Source of the DNA: a virus
Direction: 5' to 3' (one strand)
DNA: 29,218 bases
Virus record (IMG/VR): IMGVR_UViG_3300008111_000258
Location: 1 to 29,218 of that record
Shown here: positions 5,901 to 13,562 of the stretch, one piece after another
How the letters are laid out: each line of letters opens with the position of its first letter
How positions within the stretch are numbered: position 1 is the first letter of the stretch
Translations under genes and position numbers: made by a program
The notes under the pieces: model-generated
Databases searched by the model: none
What the model was told of the DNA's origin: nothing
The model's input: only the letters and a program-made list of their open reading frames with translations

Positions 5901-6347
5901 CTATTGTTTTACCAATAGGCACTTTAAATAATACCTTTGATGTGGCCTCTGCCCCCATCCATACCATTTACCTTTCTTTCCGTTATGATAAGGTGGAATC
6001 TTCCCTACAGAGTAATATTGTTCTGCAGTTAAATCATAAACATTCTCACCATTCTGCAACCACCAATGATAATCATCACGGTAATCTAATCCAGCCATTG
6101 GAACTAACAAGTCAGTATCCATTAGATAAAATAGTGCTTGAGTAGAATGATAGCAATGACCGTACATTGGATTGCTTTGGTTCTCTTCACGATACTTAGG
6201 TGTAAGAAGGTCTGGTGTTAGATTTCTGCGAATCAATCCCATAACCAAACTCATATTTGCTTCTGAGTATCTGTAAGGTTCAAAAGTCAATCTCCTTGTC
6301 TGAAAGATTTGCTTATCTTTATACCTATGTCTCTCTACTACTTTCAT
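5901..6347 (-). CDS. YunG-like protein (148 aa)
   Basis: The core reads GHCYHST (C65), HWWLQNG (H94) and VYDLTAEQY (D105), followed by GKWYGWGQRPHQR near the end. From memory this matches the YunG family of small bacterial and phage proteins, whose biochemical role is unknown to me. The spacing of Cys, His and Asp resembles a papain/NlpC-like catalytic triad, which is an inference. There is no signal peptide. The ATG at 6347 is preceded by about 60 bases without other features. A 7-bp hairpin covers its last codons (5900-5919) but lacks a T tract, so it is not a terminator. Confidence 0.7.
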   Translation of the reverse strand: MKVVERHRYKDKQIFQTRRLTFEPYRYSEANMSLVMGLIRRNLTPDLLTPKYREENQSNPMYGHCYHSTQALFYLMDTDLLVPMAGLDYRDDYHWWLQNGENVYDLTAEQYYSVGKIPPYHNGKKGKWYGWGQRPHQRYYLKCLLVKQ

Positions 6348-6406
6348 AATGTCTTTATGTTCTTTAAGTATCTAGAGCCATCTTTATCAACCCCGACAAA
6401 GGTATT

Positions 6407-6844
6407 CTAGAGGGATTGGTTGGTGTCTGTCAAGTAGTCTAGATATTCCCCATAAAGAACTTCTTCCATTTGAAATGCTTGTACCTCCCATGGTTGCTCT
6501 GAATAGTCCGTATCACTGAAGTCTATGCCCCTCCAGTACCTCTTTCCTCTCTTATCCTTAAGAGCACCCATAACGTGCTGATAAACGTGCCAGAGTTCGT
6601 GTAGAAGGACAGTAGTGTAGTGTTCTGGAGTCATCTGATTATGCATTTCAATCTCAAATGCACGAGGTCTCCAATCACAATCAGTGACTCCTACCCAACC
6701 ATAAACTTCATCACGCAGCATCCCACGATGATTGACAGTAATCTCAAGTTTGTGTTTGGGAAGATGTTTAGAAATGAACCAGTTTACAATGCGTTCACAA
6801 CGACGCTTGCTATAGTTGTACCCACTGGTGTATGATGTAAGCAT
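6407..6844 (-). CDS. Putative zinc metallopeptidase (SprT-like, HExxH)
   Basis: A 145-residue protein with HELWH (82-86) in LLHELWHVYQHV, the zinc-binding HExxH helix. Downstream EQPWEVQAFQMEE supplies E120, a plausible third ligand. The N-terminal part contains strands (KLEITVNHRG, GWVGVTDCDW) placed as in SprT/wss-type minimal metallopeptidases. It has no export signal, so it probably acts in the host cytoplasm. Its ATG overlaps the stop of a 34-residue membrane protein as TAATG, so the two are coupled and probably share the promoter at 6971. The substrate is unknown: host-protein turnover or phage-protein processing are both possible. Confidence 0.8.
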   Translation of the reverse strand: MLTSYTSGYNYSKRRCERIVNWFISKHLPKHKLEITVNHRGMLRDEVYGWVGVTDCDWRPRAFEIEMHNQMTPEHYTTVLLHELWHVYQHVMGALKDKRGKRYWRGIDFSDTDYSEQPWEVQAFQMEEVLYGEYLDYLTDTNQSL

Positions 6845-6948
6845 TAGAATACAAAGTTCAACACTGCTTCAGAAATTTTTGTAGTCCAGTGAATGAACCA
6901 TACAAAACTTCCGACGAAAATCAAACGATCAAATGTAGAGTACCTCAT
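6844..6948 (-). CDS. Small single-pass membrane protein (34 aa)
   Basis: A 34-residue frame: MRYSTFDRLIFVGSFVWFIH then WTTKISEAVLNFVF. Residues 9-21 form a hydrophobic segment that could span or lie in the membrane, and the C-terminal helix is amphipathic. It is the first gene after the TATAAT element at 6971, with a leader of about 20 bases. Its TAA overlaps the next ATG (TAATG). It is too short for normal gene-finding cut-offs; the position and coupling support it. The function is unknown. Confidence 0.6.
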   Translation of the reverse strand: MRYSTFDRLIFVGSFVWFIHWTTKISEAVLNFVF

Positions 6949-6970
6949 CGGTCTTGAGCGATATGTACCT

Positions 6971-6976
6971 ATTATA
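6971..6976 (-). promoter_or_regulatory. -10 element TATAAT directly after terminator
   Basis: A consensus TATAAT on the minus strand, two bases beyond the terminator stem and 22 bases before the ATG at 6948. No good -35 is found at 16-18 bases, since the stem occupies that space. The arrangement matches the elements at 2043-2075 and 4225-4258. Confidence 0.5.
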
Positions 6977-6978
6977 AA

Positions 6979-7002
6979 ACCCACCAAGTCAGTTTGGTGG
7001 GT
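6979..7002 (-). terminator. Hairpin terminator after the FkbM/2OG fusion gene
   Basis: A perfect 9-bp stem, ACCCACCAA with TTGGTGGGT and a 6-base loop, is followed on the minus strand by TTTTAT. It starts 23 bases after the stop at 7025. This is the strongest terminator of the accessory region. Confidence 0.75.
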
Positions 7003-7024
7003 CAGTGTGCCAGTTTTTTAAGTG

Positions 7025-8866
7025 TCAGTCTGTGTCGAAGAAAAACATTTGCCACAATCTTGCGTTTTCTTTTATAGTTCCAAAGTATTGTGATGCGGAA
7101 TGAATAGCACTAGCATCAAAAATTACAAGACGGTTATAGACATTCCCTAGAACATCAACTGGTTCAAATGGAGTTCCATCTAAATGTGCGTCTCCAGGAA
7201 CATCTTTCCAAGAAACATCCCACCCCTCATCAAAATAAGTTCTTGCCCTGGTTTTTTTATGTGCGTATAGAGTAGTTCCACATTGATAAGGGGCATCTGG
7301 AGTAAGATACAACATTCCACCCCATTTTTGACTATCACAATGATATACTAATGGTTCTCCAGCCCATGCGATTTGGAATCTACCATTCATTCCATAATCT
7401 TCCCATTTTGTGATGGTTTTTCCCATAATTTTCTCAAATCTTTCTTTGAGACCTGGGAATAAGAATTGTTGTTCTGTGCGCCTACCAATAAATCCCCTGC
7501 CAAATCCACCTTCAACATAATCTTGATTTAGTGCAAACTCTCTAACTACATTTGGATTTTCGTAAAAGTTATCTACAATCCAAGAAGTCGGTTTGGAGTT
7601 TACGCTTAATTTAAAAAAATTTGGTTCTTCTCCTGATGAACTTAAAATATATTCTTTCGCGTGGTGTATCCCTTCAATAATTGATTTCATCTTATTAATA
7701 ATATTTTCATCAACTAAATCTGGATGTACCCACCAATCTTCAAAATTGGACTTTCCATCGGGTGATAAATCATTCGCCACCAATGTATAACCTTTACTTT
7801 TTAGAAATTCTCTTGATTTTTCTCGGAAAGATCTTGTGACATCCACATAATAATCATGTTCATAAGTAATCACTGCAAATTTGTATTTGTCAAAAGGAAC
7901 TCTCAACATACACTCATAAGTATTTTTTGCAGGTTCAATATCTAACTGAAGATAATCAATAGTATTTCCTTCAAAGTTTTCTTCTAGTAGTTTTTCATAA
8001 TTAATTGTCAGTGCATTGTCATGAAGCAGTTTTGCACTTCTATTATTTCTGTAGTTGTTTATAAACTTTTCATTATACTCAATAGAAACACCAGTCCAAC
8101 CAAAAGTCTTTTCAAGTAGCGCAGTATTATTACCCTTAAATGGGTCGGCACCACCAATCTCAAGGAATGTTCCATTCTTCTTTCCATTGAGCATTGAAAG
8201 AATAAACATATCTTGATAAACTTGAGAATAGTTTCTCTCAATGAAGGATGAGTTATCAAACTTAAATTTTAGTTTTGAGTGCTCTTCTTTTGTATAAGTA
8301 TGAAATGCTTGAGATTCTGGACCTGAACCAAGACGAGTTATATTATCTTCTACTGATCTTTTGTGAGTTTCATCCATTTCATTCCAATGATTATCAACTA
8401 AAGAATGAAAAAGTTTTCTAGATTCCATTCCTCTTCCCCACCACCAAGCAGAAACTGCTTTCTGGAAGATGAGTAGATATTTTCCTTTGAACTCTGGAAG
8501 ATCTAGTATATCGTCTATGGTTTGTTGAAGACCTAGATTTGCATATGTGTAAGAATTTTGCCATTCTTGTTTTCTTTCGTAAAGCAATGAAAGAAAATAA
8601 TATGCTTCTGGTCTTTGTGGAAGAAGATTGAGAGCATTCTCTAGAAGTACTTTTTCTGTACCATCTCTTGAACCCTGTGATTTATAACAAAATGATGCTC
8701 TTATCAACGCTTGATATGCAATATTTTCATCTTCTGCTCTTTCTGCTGACCTCAAATAATAAGTATGAGCAGGAGCGGTATGACCTTCGTTTTCATACCA
8801 TTTTGCAAGATTATAGTTCTTTTCTGCGTTTTCAGTATCTAAACTAAATTCAAGTAGTTCATTCAT
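7025..8866 (-). CDS. TPR + FkbM methyltransferase + 2OG-Fe(II) oxygenase fusion
   Basis: A 613-residue three-domain protein. Residues 1-190 are TPR-like helical repeats (YNLAKWYENEGH, PEAYYFLSLLYERKQEW) of the type often attached to phage and bacterial glycosyltransferases. Residues 205-385 are an FkbM-type SAM methyltransferase: FLEIGGADP (234-242) as motif I and YLQLDIEPA (305-313) as the acidic motif. Residues 420-613 resemble a 2OG-Fe(II) oxygenase: HCD (509-511) as HxD, VIFDASAIHSAS with distal H589, and R603 for 2-oxoglutarate. FkbM enzymes O-methylate sugars or small molecules, and the oxygenase would hydroxylate. The start overlaps the upstream GH130-like gene by 8 bases (ATGAATGA), so the two are cotranslated. 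A terminator follows. The substrate, glycan or protein, is unknown. Confidence 0.85.
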   Translation of the reverse strand: MNELLEFSLDTENAEKNYNLAKWYENEGHTAPAHTYYLRSAERAEDENIAYQALIRASFCYKSQGSRDGTEKVLLENALNLLPQRPEAYYFLSLLYERKQEWQNSYTYANLGLQQTIDDILDLPEFKGKYLLIFQKAVSAWWWGRGMESRKLFHSLVDNHWNEMDETHKRSVEDNITRLGSGPESQAFHTYTKEEHSKLKFKFDNSSFIERNYSQVYQDMFILSMLNGKKNGTFLEIGGADPFKGNNTALLEKTFGWTGVSIEYNEKFINNYRNNRSAKLLHDNALTINYEKLLEENFEGNTIDYLQLDIEPAKNTYECMLRVPFDKYKFAVITYEHDYYVDVTRSFREKSREFLKSKGYTLVANDLSPDGKSNFEDWWVHPDLVDENIINKMKSIIEGIHHAKEYILSSSGEEPNFFKLSVNSKPTSWIVDNFYENPNVVREFALNQDYVEGGFGRGFIGRRTEQQFLFPGLKERFEKIMGKTITKWEDYGMNGRFQIAWAGEPLVYHCDSQKWGGMLYLTPDAPYQCGTTLYAHKKTRARTYFDEGWDVSWKDVPGDAHLDGTPFEPVDVLGNVYNRLVIFDASAIHSASQYFGTIKENARLWQMFFFDTD

Positions 8867-9833
8867 TGATAAAATCCTCCACCAAAGATTGCGAAACTTT
8901 TAAAATATATGCTGCGTTATCTTGTGCTCCAAAAGTAATCAGTAAATCATCTCTATATTCTGCTAAACCACAACAGAATTCTATTTTCATATTGAGAAAA
9001 GAAAATAGTTTTGAAAGCTTTTGATTTTTAAAGTCTTTATCCCAGTAAACAAATCGGTGACGATATGTTGCGTTTTTTCTTCCTTGCTCACTATTATATA
9101 ATTCAGTCTCATGAATTAAAGTTAGATATCCATCTTTCCACTTAATAACTTGAGAACCACCTCTCATGTCATTCATTCTTTCAGTTTTTGAATTAGTTTC
9201 AAACACTTCAGTTTCGCCACCATTAGGATCAAATTTCATTAAACATGTTGGATTAGTCCATTTTAACAAATGGAATGGATTGCCCTCAATAGGAGTGCAA
9301 TTTTTCATGCAATATTCATTATCTGGCGGCGGTCCTGGAATACGATATCTAGATACTTCTTTGACTTCCGAATCTGTAAATTCAAGTTCTGAAAGTTCCA
9401 TCCTCCCAGTTCCTTTTGTATCTAAATCTCTTCTTACTCCGCAAATGTAAATATGATTTCCCCAGTTGATCAATCTACAGTCTTCTAAACCAACAAATTC
9501 CCATTGTGGTTGATATGTATCAAATTCAGAGGTGTCTACTTTAGTAGAATAAACCACCTCTAAATTTTCATCAAGTTCCGCAATATAATTTGTGGTCCGT
9601 AAATGCATATCATTCTCTGGATGAATGTATGACAATGGACCCCAAAGATGTTCAAATCTATTCAATTCTGCATGATAAAGCGTATAGTTGACATTTCTAA
9701 TATTTACTATTATCTTGTCATTTACTACAAGGACTGATGGATTTGTGAGAGATGGTCCTGATAAATCTTGTGGTTTTATAAGTAATGGTTTTACTTTCCC
9801 ACCATTTTCAAGGGCAAGTTTTACAAAGTTCAT
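8859..9833 (-). CDS. GH130-like beta-propeller glycoside-active protein
   Basis: A 324-residue protein with the signature order of the GH43/GH130 five-bladed propeller superfamily: NPSVLVVND (31-39), GLEDCRLI (115-122, compare the GxEDPR motif of GH130), RGGSQVI (224-230), LIHET (239-243), KIEFCCGLAEY (283-293) and FGAQDN (301-306). GH130 members phosphorolyse or hydrolyse mannosides. The Cys replacing the usual Pro in EDPR is unusual, so activity should not be assumed, and a lectin-like or transferase role is also possible. An ATAAATA late motif lies 31 bases upstream. It overlaps the FkbM/oxygenase gene, which suggests joint action on a sugar. Confidence 0.75.
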   Translation of the reverse strand: MNFVKLALENGGKVKPLLIKPQDLSGPSLTNPSVLVVNDKIIVNIRNVNYTLYHAELNRFEHLWGPLSYIHPENDMHLRTTNYIAELDENLEVVYSTKVDTSEFDTYQPQWEFVGLEDCRLINWGNHIYICGVRRDLDTKGTGRMELSELEFTDSEVKEVSRYRIPGPPPDNEYCMKNCTPIEGNPFHLLKWTNPTCLMKFDPNGGETEVFETNSKTERMNDMRGGSQVIKWKDGYLTLIHETELYNSEQGRKNATYRHRFVYWDKDFKNQKLSKLFSFLNMKIEFCCGLAEYRDDLLITFGAQDNAAYILKVSQSLVEDFINE

Positions 9834-9864
9834 TTAATTAATCAAATCACACTAATCTTTTTAG

Positions 9865-9871
9865 TATTTAT
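9865..9871 (-). promoter_or_regulatory. T4-type late promoter motif ATAAATA
   Basis: ATAAATA on the minus strand, 31 bases before the ATG at 9833, in an AT-rich spacer. It makes the GH130-like and FkbM/oxygenase genes probable late genes, expressed with the virion proteins. Confidence 0.6.
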
Positions 9872-9881
9872 TTTGCCTTTA

Positions 9882-10007
9882 TTATGCTTGAGATTCTGTC
9901 CAGGTAATTCTAGAAGAAACTGTAAGTGGTGAAGTTGCGTTAATTTCTGAGGTATCAACTGGTTTAATTGCAATCGTAAGAAGGTCGGGCCCATTTGGAT
10001 ATTTAAA
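9882..10007 (-). pseudogene. Partial duplicate of the preceding C-terminal tip (41 codons)
   Basis: Immediately after the TAA at 10008-10010, and in the same frame, 41 sense codons read FKYPNGPDLLTIAIK through SSRITWTESQA and then TAA. This repeats the end of the upstream frame, YPDGPDTLTVFA through AGRVTWTESQG. There is no start codon or ribosome site, so it can be translated only by readthrough. I read it as the scar of an unequal crossover or a tip-cassette exchange. An ancestral two-copy protein interrupted by a nonsense change is the alternative. Confidence 0.6.
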
Positions 10008-10562
10008 TTAACCCTGGGATTCGGTCCAGGTTACTCGTCCAGCAATTGATCTCTGTTGCCCAGAAATATTTGTGGCGAACACAGTTAATGTGTCGGGTCC
10101 ATCAGGATATACACCAGGACCACCAAGAATACTATTACCAAGTTCACGAATTATATCAATTGGATAGGTAGTATTTGCAAATCTACCTTGTCCGTCTTCA
10201 GCGAAGAATGCCGTAACAACGTCTCCCCCAGTAAATGTACCACCGCTAATACTATGGTCAACAAATTGTGCAATAGATCCGTTGGGAGCTCTTCTCCAGT
10301 TAGCAGTATTATTTAATACGCTAGATTCTGCATTAATTCTAACTTCTATACTAAAATTACCACTAGCAGAAATACCAATACTATTAAGAGTTAAAGCAGA
10401 TCTATTGATTAAGTTTCTAATTCCATAAAATCCAGGAATACCAAAATCAACGCTAGGTGCCAATCGAAGAGTTATAAGAGCAACTCTTGACCCATTAGGA
10501 ACAAGCTGATATCCTAGTCCTCCAACAGATGTTGATGCGGTAAATAGATATGATTTATCATC
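10008..10562 (-). pseudogene. C-terminal fragment of a broken virion/fibre gene
   Basis: A frame of about 184 codons, DDKSYLFTASTSVGG through VTWTESQG, that is open only back to 10583 and has no ATG. A TTG at 10463 (LAPSVDF) is the best internal start but lies after clearly protein-like sequence (GLGYQLVPNGSRVALITLRL). It overlaps the end of the 784-residue frame and needs a +1 shift to join it. From memory, related cyanophage virion proteins carry this type of C-terminal domain on the same chain as the preceding part. The likeliest reading is a 3' part separated by a frame-changing deletion. Confidence 0.65.
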
Positions 10563-12912
10563 TACCAGGCAAGTTACCCGTTCTCATATACGCTTCGGTA
10601 TTAACATTATTTTGCTTTACTTCATGCACGTAATGAATATATCCATCAGTTGTTCTAATTCCCCAACGGACTTTACCAGCACCATACCAAGAATAATCAA
10701 TAAATACCATCTGCATTCTATTTGGATCCAGAGTATATCTACTTGGTCCTGTACCATCAAGTTTATCCAAATTAAATGAATCTTGCCTATATCGATCATC
10801 TACAGTTTTAACAATTTTAACATCAGTTATAGTTGATGCTCTGTAATCAGGAGAAACTGTTAAAGTACTATCATCAGTTATTTTTGTAACTAAGTAATTT
10901 CCACCTTTAATAATAATATTGTCTTCTTCTTTAAGTTGAGTTAAAAACTTTGTATTTGTTCCTATAACTGTAGAAGAATTTTGGTTAATTGCAATTCTTC
11001 CTGCTAATTGATTTGTACTAGATCTTTTTACAGCGTACAAATATTTACCATCATGCTCAAAAAATATTCCATTTTGATCATCAAATAATCCAGATCTTAC
11101 TGTGGCATCATTCCACTCGATTACTTCAACTCTAGGAGTTCCTCCAGGATTAGTATCAGATGGCAATCCACCATTACCAGCACTCACATTTACATTAATT
11201 ACGAATGTAGTTCTGTTTACGATAGAGGCAACTCTATATTCTCCATTATAGGGATTATTTCCTGCCGTAACGGTAAACCCACTTAATCTAACTTTTGCAC
11301 CTTGTAGATAAGTAGAAGCAGAAGTAAATCCATGCTCTTGATCGGTTGTAATAGTTAAAGCATAAACCTCATTAGTTCCTGCTTGATAAACATTAGTTAA
11401 AACACTCCAAGTAGATGCATCATAAACTGGTCTGAAAAGAATACCTGTAGAGAACATGATACCTTTACCAGACTGGTATCTAAAATACTTACGTGTTTGT
11501 CTAATGATTTGACAATTTGGACTATTTGAGGATGGGTTAATTTGAACTCCACCATCCAAATATCTATGAGCAGCAATACCTTCATTTCTAACATAAACAA
11601 AAGTAGATCCAGTATTTAATGTTGTGGTACTAGCATAATTCGTTAATTCTCCAGTTTGATACTCAACTTGTGTATCACTTATAACTCTACTTACTTCACG
11701 AGCTCCAATCCACGTGGCGGCGCTAGATACTGTAGAATCTACAATATAAATTTTTGATCCAATATGTAAAGAATGATTAGAACTAAACGTTATTCTTGCT
11801 CTAGTAGTTCCAGAAACAGATTGAATATTAGTTAATGGTAAAGAAGAATTAGTAAAAAATCCTCCTGTATACAACGCGGTATAATCAGTCTTTTGATCAC
11901 CGACATATGCCGTTGGTGATCGATGAGAAAATAAAAATTGAGTTGGACTTATTACACCCGTAATCAAAAATGCTCCATCAAGATATAATGCATCTTTAGT
12001 TTCTTTTAAAACAATAGGACTACCAATTGCAAAAGGAGTAGCTGGGGCGGATGCAACTGTGACCTGCAAAGCATTAGATGATCCAGTTTGACCCCAAGCA
12101 AGTCTAAACGCTTGACCAGTTGTATATGGAGGACTTGGATTTGTATTAGGAGTCCAAGTTGCTAAGTATGCTGTAGCAGGTCCATTACCATCCTGCAATC
12201 CAACAAAACCATTTTGTTGTTGGTTAGCAACATAATGAAGTTCAATATTATTTTGCCCTTCATTAAATCTCAATTCAACAATAATACTACTAGCGATTCC
12301 ACCTAAAGAAGAACCTTCCCATCTAACAATCCAAGTTCTGTTTGGTGCCGTGCCAGTCGTAATATATCCTAACCATTGAATTGACTGGTCTGCAGCATTC
12401 CATTTTAAACCTGGCAATCCACTTGGGGCATTTTCAAGAGACAGACCTGAATAAGCACTAGATCCGGCACCAAACGTAAGATATCCATTACTTCCAAAAT
12501 AAACAGTAGAGTAATTAATTCCTAAAAAATTAATAATAAATGGAGATGGTAAAGCATAATTTGAATCATCAGAACTACCACTAAAGAACTCGGTCATTCC
12601 AGCTCTACCATTTTGTGCAAAAGTAATGCTAGTTGCCGAACCACTATACCCAGTTCCACCAGTTGCAGGAACGATACTTATAATATCCGAAGCTGTATAT
12701 GCTGGTTCGTTTGCTCTCTGGAAGATACTTGCAATGTTATTTTGTAATTGTACAGATTCCCATTTCGTTGCCTGTAATGAATATTCAAAGTCAGTATCCA
12801 TCAATGCTTGAGGGTTTGATACCCTCATTTTTTCTACAGGATCTTGATAGGTAAGATTGGGAGAAATTTTCTGTTCATTATAATATTCATCAATATAAAT
12901 CTGCAACTCCAC
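10558..12912 (-). CDS. Large virion structural/fibre protein, central part (784 aa)
   Basis: A 784-residue frame beginning at a GTG (12912) immediately after an in-frame TAG, with no ribosome site. Its first residues (ELQIYIDEYYNEQ, then PVEKMRVSNPQALMDTDFEY) match what I remember as an internal region of cyanophage structural proteins. Residues about 115-275 resemble a nidogen/NIDO-like beta domain (INFLGINYSTVYFGSNGYLT). Later parts are repeated beta domains with RVSGFTV-type and VITGVISPTQFLF-type segments. It ends AYMRTGNLPGR, where relatives, as I recall, continue. The N-terminal piece (12890-13069) and C-terminal piece (10008-10562) lie in other frames. It may still be translated by coupling to the N-terminal piece. 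Confidence 0.75.
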   Translation of the reverse strand: MELQIYIDEYYNEQKISPNLTYQDPVEKMRVSNPQALMDTDFEYSLQATKWESVQLQNNIASIFQRANEPAYTASDIISIVPATGGTGYSGSATSITFAQNGRAGMTEFFSGSSDDSNYALPSPFIINFLGINYSTVYFGSNGYLTFGAGSSAYSGLSLENAPSGLPGLKWNAADQSIQWLGYITTGTAPNRTWIVRWEGSSLGGIASSIIVELRFNEGQNNIELHYVANQQQNGFVGLQDGNGPATAYLATWTPNTNPSPPYTTGQAFRLAWGQTGSSNALQVTVASAPATPFAIGSPIVLKETKDALYLDGAFLITGVISPTQFLFSHRSPTAYVGDQKTDYTALYTGGFFTNSSLPLTNIQSVSGTTRARITFSSNHSLHIGSKIYIVDSTVSSAATWIGAREVSRVISDTQVEYQTGELTNYASTTTLNTGSTFVYVRNEGIAAHRYLDGGVQINPSSNSPNCQIIRQTRKYFRYQSGKGIMFSTGILFRPVYDASTWSVLTNVYQAGTNEVYALTITTDQEHGFTSASTYLQGAKVRLSGFTVTAGNNPYNGEYRVASIVNRTTFVINVNVSAGNGGLPSDTNPGGTPRVEVIEWNDATVRSGLFDDQNGIFFEHDGKYLYAVKRSSTNQLAGRIAINQNSSTVIGTNTKFLTQLKEEDNIIIKGGNYLVTKITDDSTLTVSPDYRASTITDVKIVKTVDDRYRQDSFNLDKLDGTGPSRYTLDPNRMQMVFIDYSWYGAGKVRWGIRTTDGYIHYVHEVKQNNVNTEAYMRTGNLPGR

Positions 12913-13069
12913 CTAGACCAGAAGACGCAAAGTTATAAATGATCGTATTGGTTGTTGTATTTGTAACTAATAAAAATCTAGACAATTCAACATAACCAGG
13001 AATCTGAATATTTCCAACTTCAGAAGCACCTGGATTAAATGTATAATTATAAACAAGTTTCTTTGCCAT
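12890..13069 (-). CDS. N-terminal fragment of a broken virion protein (59 aa)
   Basis: A 59-residue frame with a proper ATG and late promoter: MAKKLVYNYTFNPGASEVGN through TIIYNFASSGLGG, then an out-of-frame tail VADLY. MAKKLVYNYTF is, from memory, the start of a large cyanophage virion protein in which sequence like that of the next frame follows on the same chain. The frame closes 23 bases inside the 784-residue frame, and a +1 shift between 12890 and 12912 would connect them. This is therefore probably the true 5' end of that gene, cut off by a small deletion or insertion. Confidence 0.7.
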   Translation of the reverse strand: MAKKLVYNYTFNPGASEVGNIQIPGYVELSRFLLVTNTTTNTIIYNFASSGLGGVADLY

Positions 13070-13091
13070 TATTTGTTTATTTTATTTCCGG

Positions 13092-13098
13092 TATTTAT
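13092..13098 (-). promoter_or_regulatory. T4-type late promoter motif ATAAATA
   Basis: CATAAATACC on the minus strand, with ATAAATA 22 bases before the ATG at 13069. The extended form is identical to the motif before the collagen-like fibre gene (17430). Confidence 0.65.
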
Positions 13099-13103
13099 GA
13101 GAA

Positions 13104-13547
13104 TTAACCAAGAGCAATTGAAAATGCTATTACTTGAGATTGAGAAACTCCACCAGAAGCAGTGATGGTAACATTTCCTGTAGATTGGTCAATAGAAATT
13201 CCAGAACCAGCAGTTATTGATGTAACTCCAGCACCAGTTAAAGTCTGTCCACCTATTGTGACGGAAGTTGCATTAATTGTTCCAGAATTTCCATTAATCG
13301 TAACACCAGAACCAACAGTAATTCTATTACCAGACCCATCTAACGTGATTGAACTACTACCAACCGTCAGTATTCCTGATATTCTTGCATCACCATTAAC
13401 ATGCAAAGAAGTTCCTGATGTACCTACAGAACCAACTTCTAACTTAAATCTAGGTAGTGTGGTTCCTATACCAACTCTGCTGTGAGTTATGTCTACAGTT
13501 ATATGTTCATTAGAAACTAAACTTGAAGTCTGTCTTGACTTTCCCAT
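13104..13547 (-). CDS. Short fibre-like virion protein (147 aa)
   Basis: Starts MGKSRQTSSLVSNEHITVDI, then SRVGIGTTLPRFKLEV, a phrase typical of trimeric phage fibre proteins. It continues with Gly/Ser/Thr/Val-rich repeats (GSSSITLDGSGNRITVGSGV, TSVTIGGQTLTGAGVTSIT) suggesting a beta-helix or trimeric beta shaft, and ends QSQVIAFSIALG. There is no enzymatic motif. A CTAAATA late motif within the end of the upstream gene lies 20 bases before the start. It probably assembles with the neighbouring fibres as a short fibre or a tip adaptor. It may be a shortened relative, since comparable cyanophage proteins can be much longer. Confidence 0.75.
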   Translation of the reverse strand: MGKSRQTSSLVSNEHITVDITHSRVGIGTTLPRFKLEVGSVGTSGTSLHVNGDARISGILTVGSSSITLDGSGNRITVGSGVTINGNSGTINATSVTIGGQTLTGAGVTSITAGSGISIDQSTGNVTITASGGVSQSQVIAFSIALG

Positions 13548-13562
13548 TATTGAGAGTAATTT

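Noticed and set aside
5900-5919. 7-bp hairpin at the end of the YunG-like gene as terminator
   Set aside because: No T run follows it in the sense direction and the stem is AT-rich and inside coding sequence.
8059-8259. Alternative minus-strand frame inside the FkbM domain
   Set aside because: It lies entirely inside a gene with intact domain motifs and has no features of its own.
10540-10590. Programmed +1 frameshift joining the 784-residue frame to the next
   Set aside because: The site reads GGT AGA TGA. A tRNA slipping from AGA to GAT would pair badly, and no stimulatory Shine-Dalgarno or structure is evident. A deletion explains the break better.
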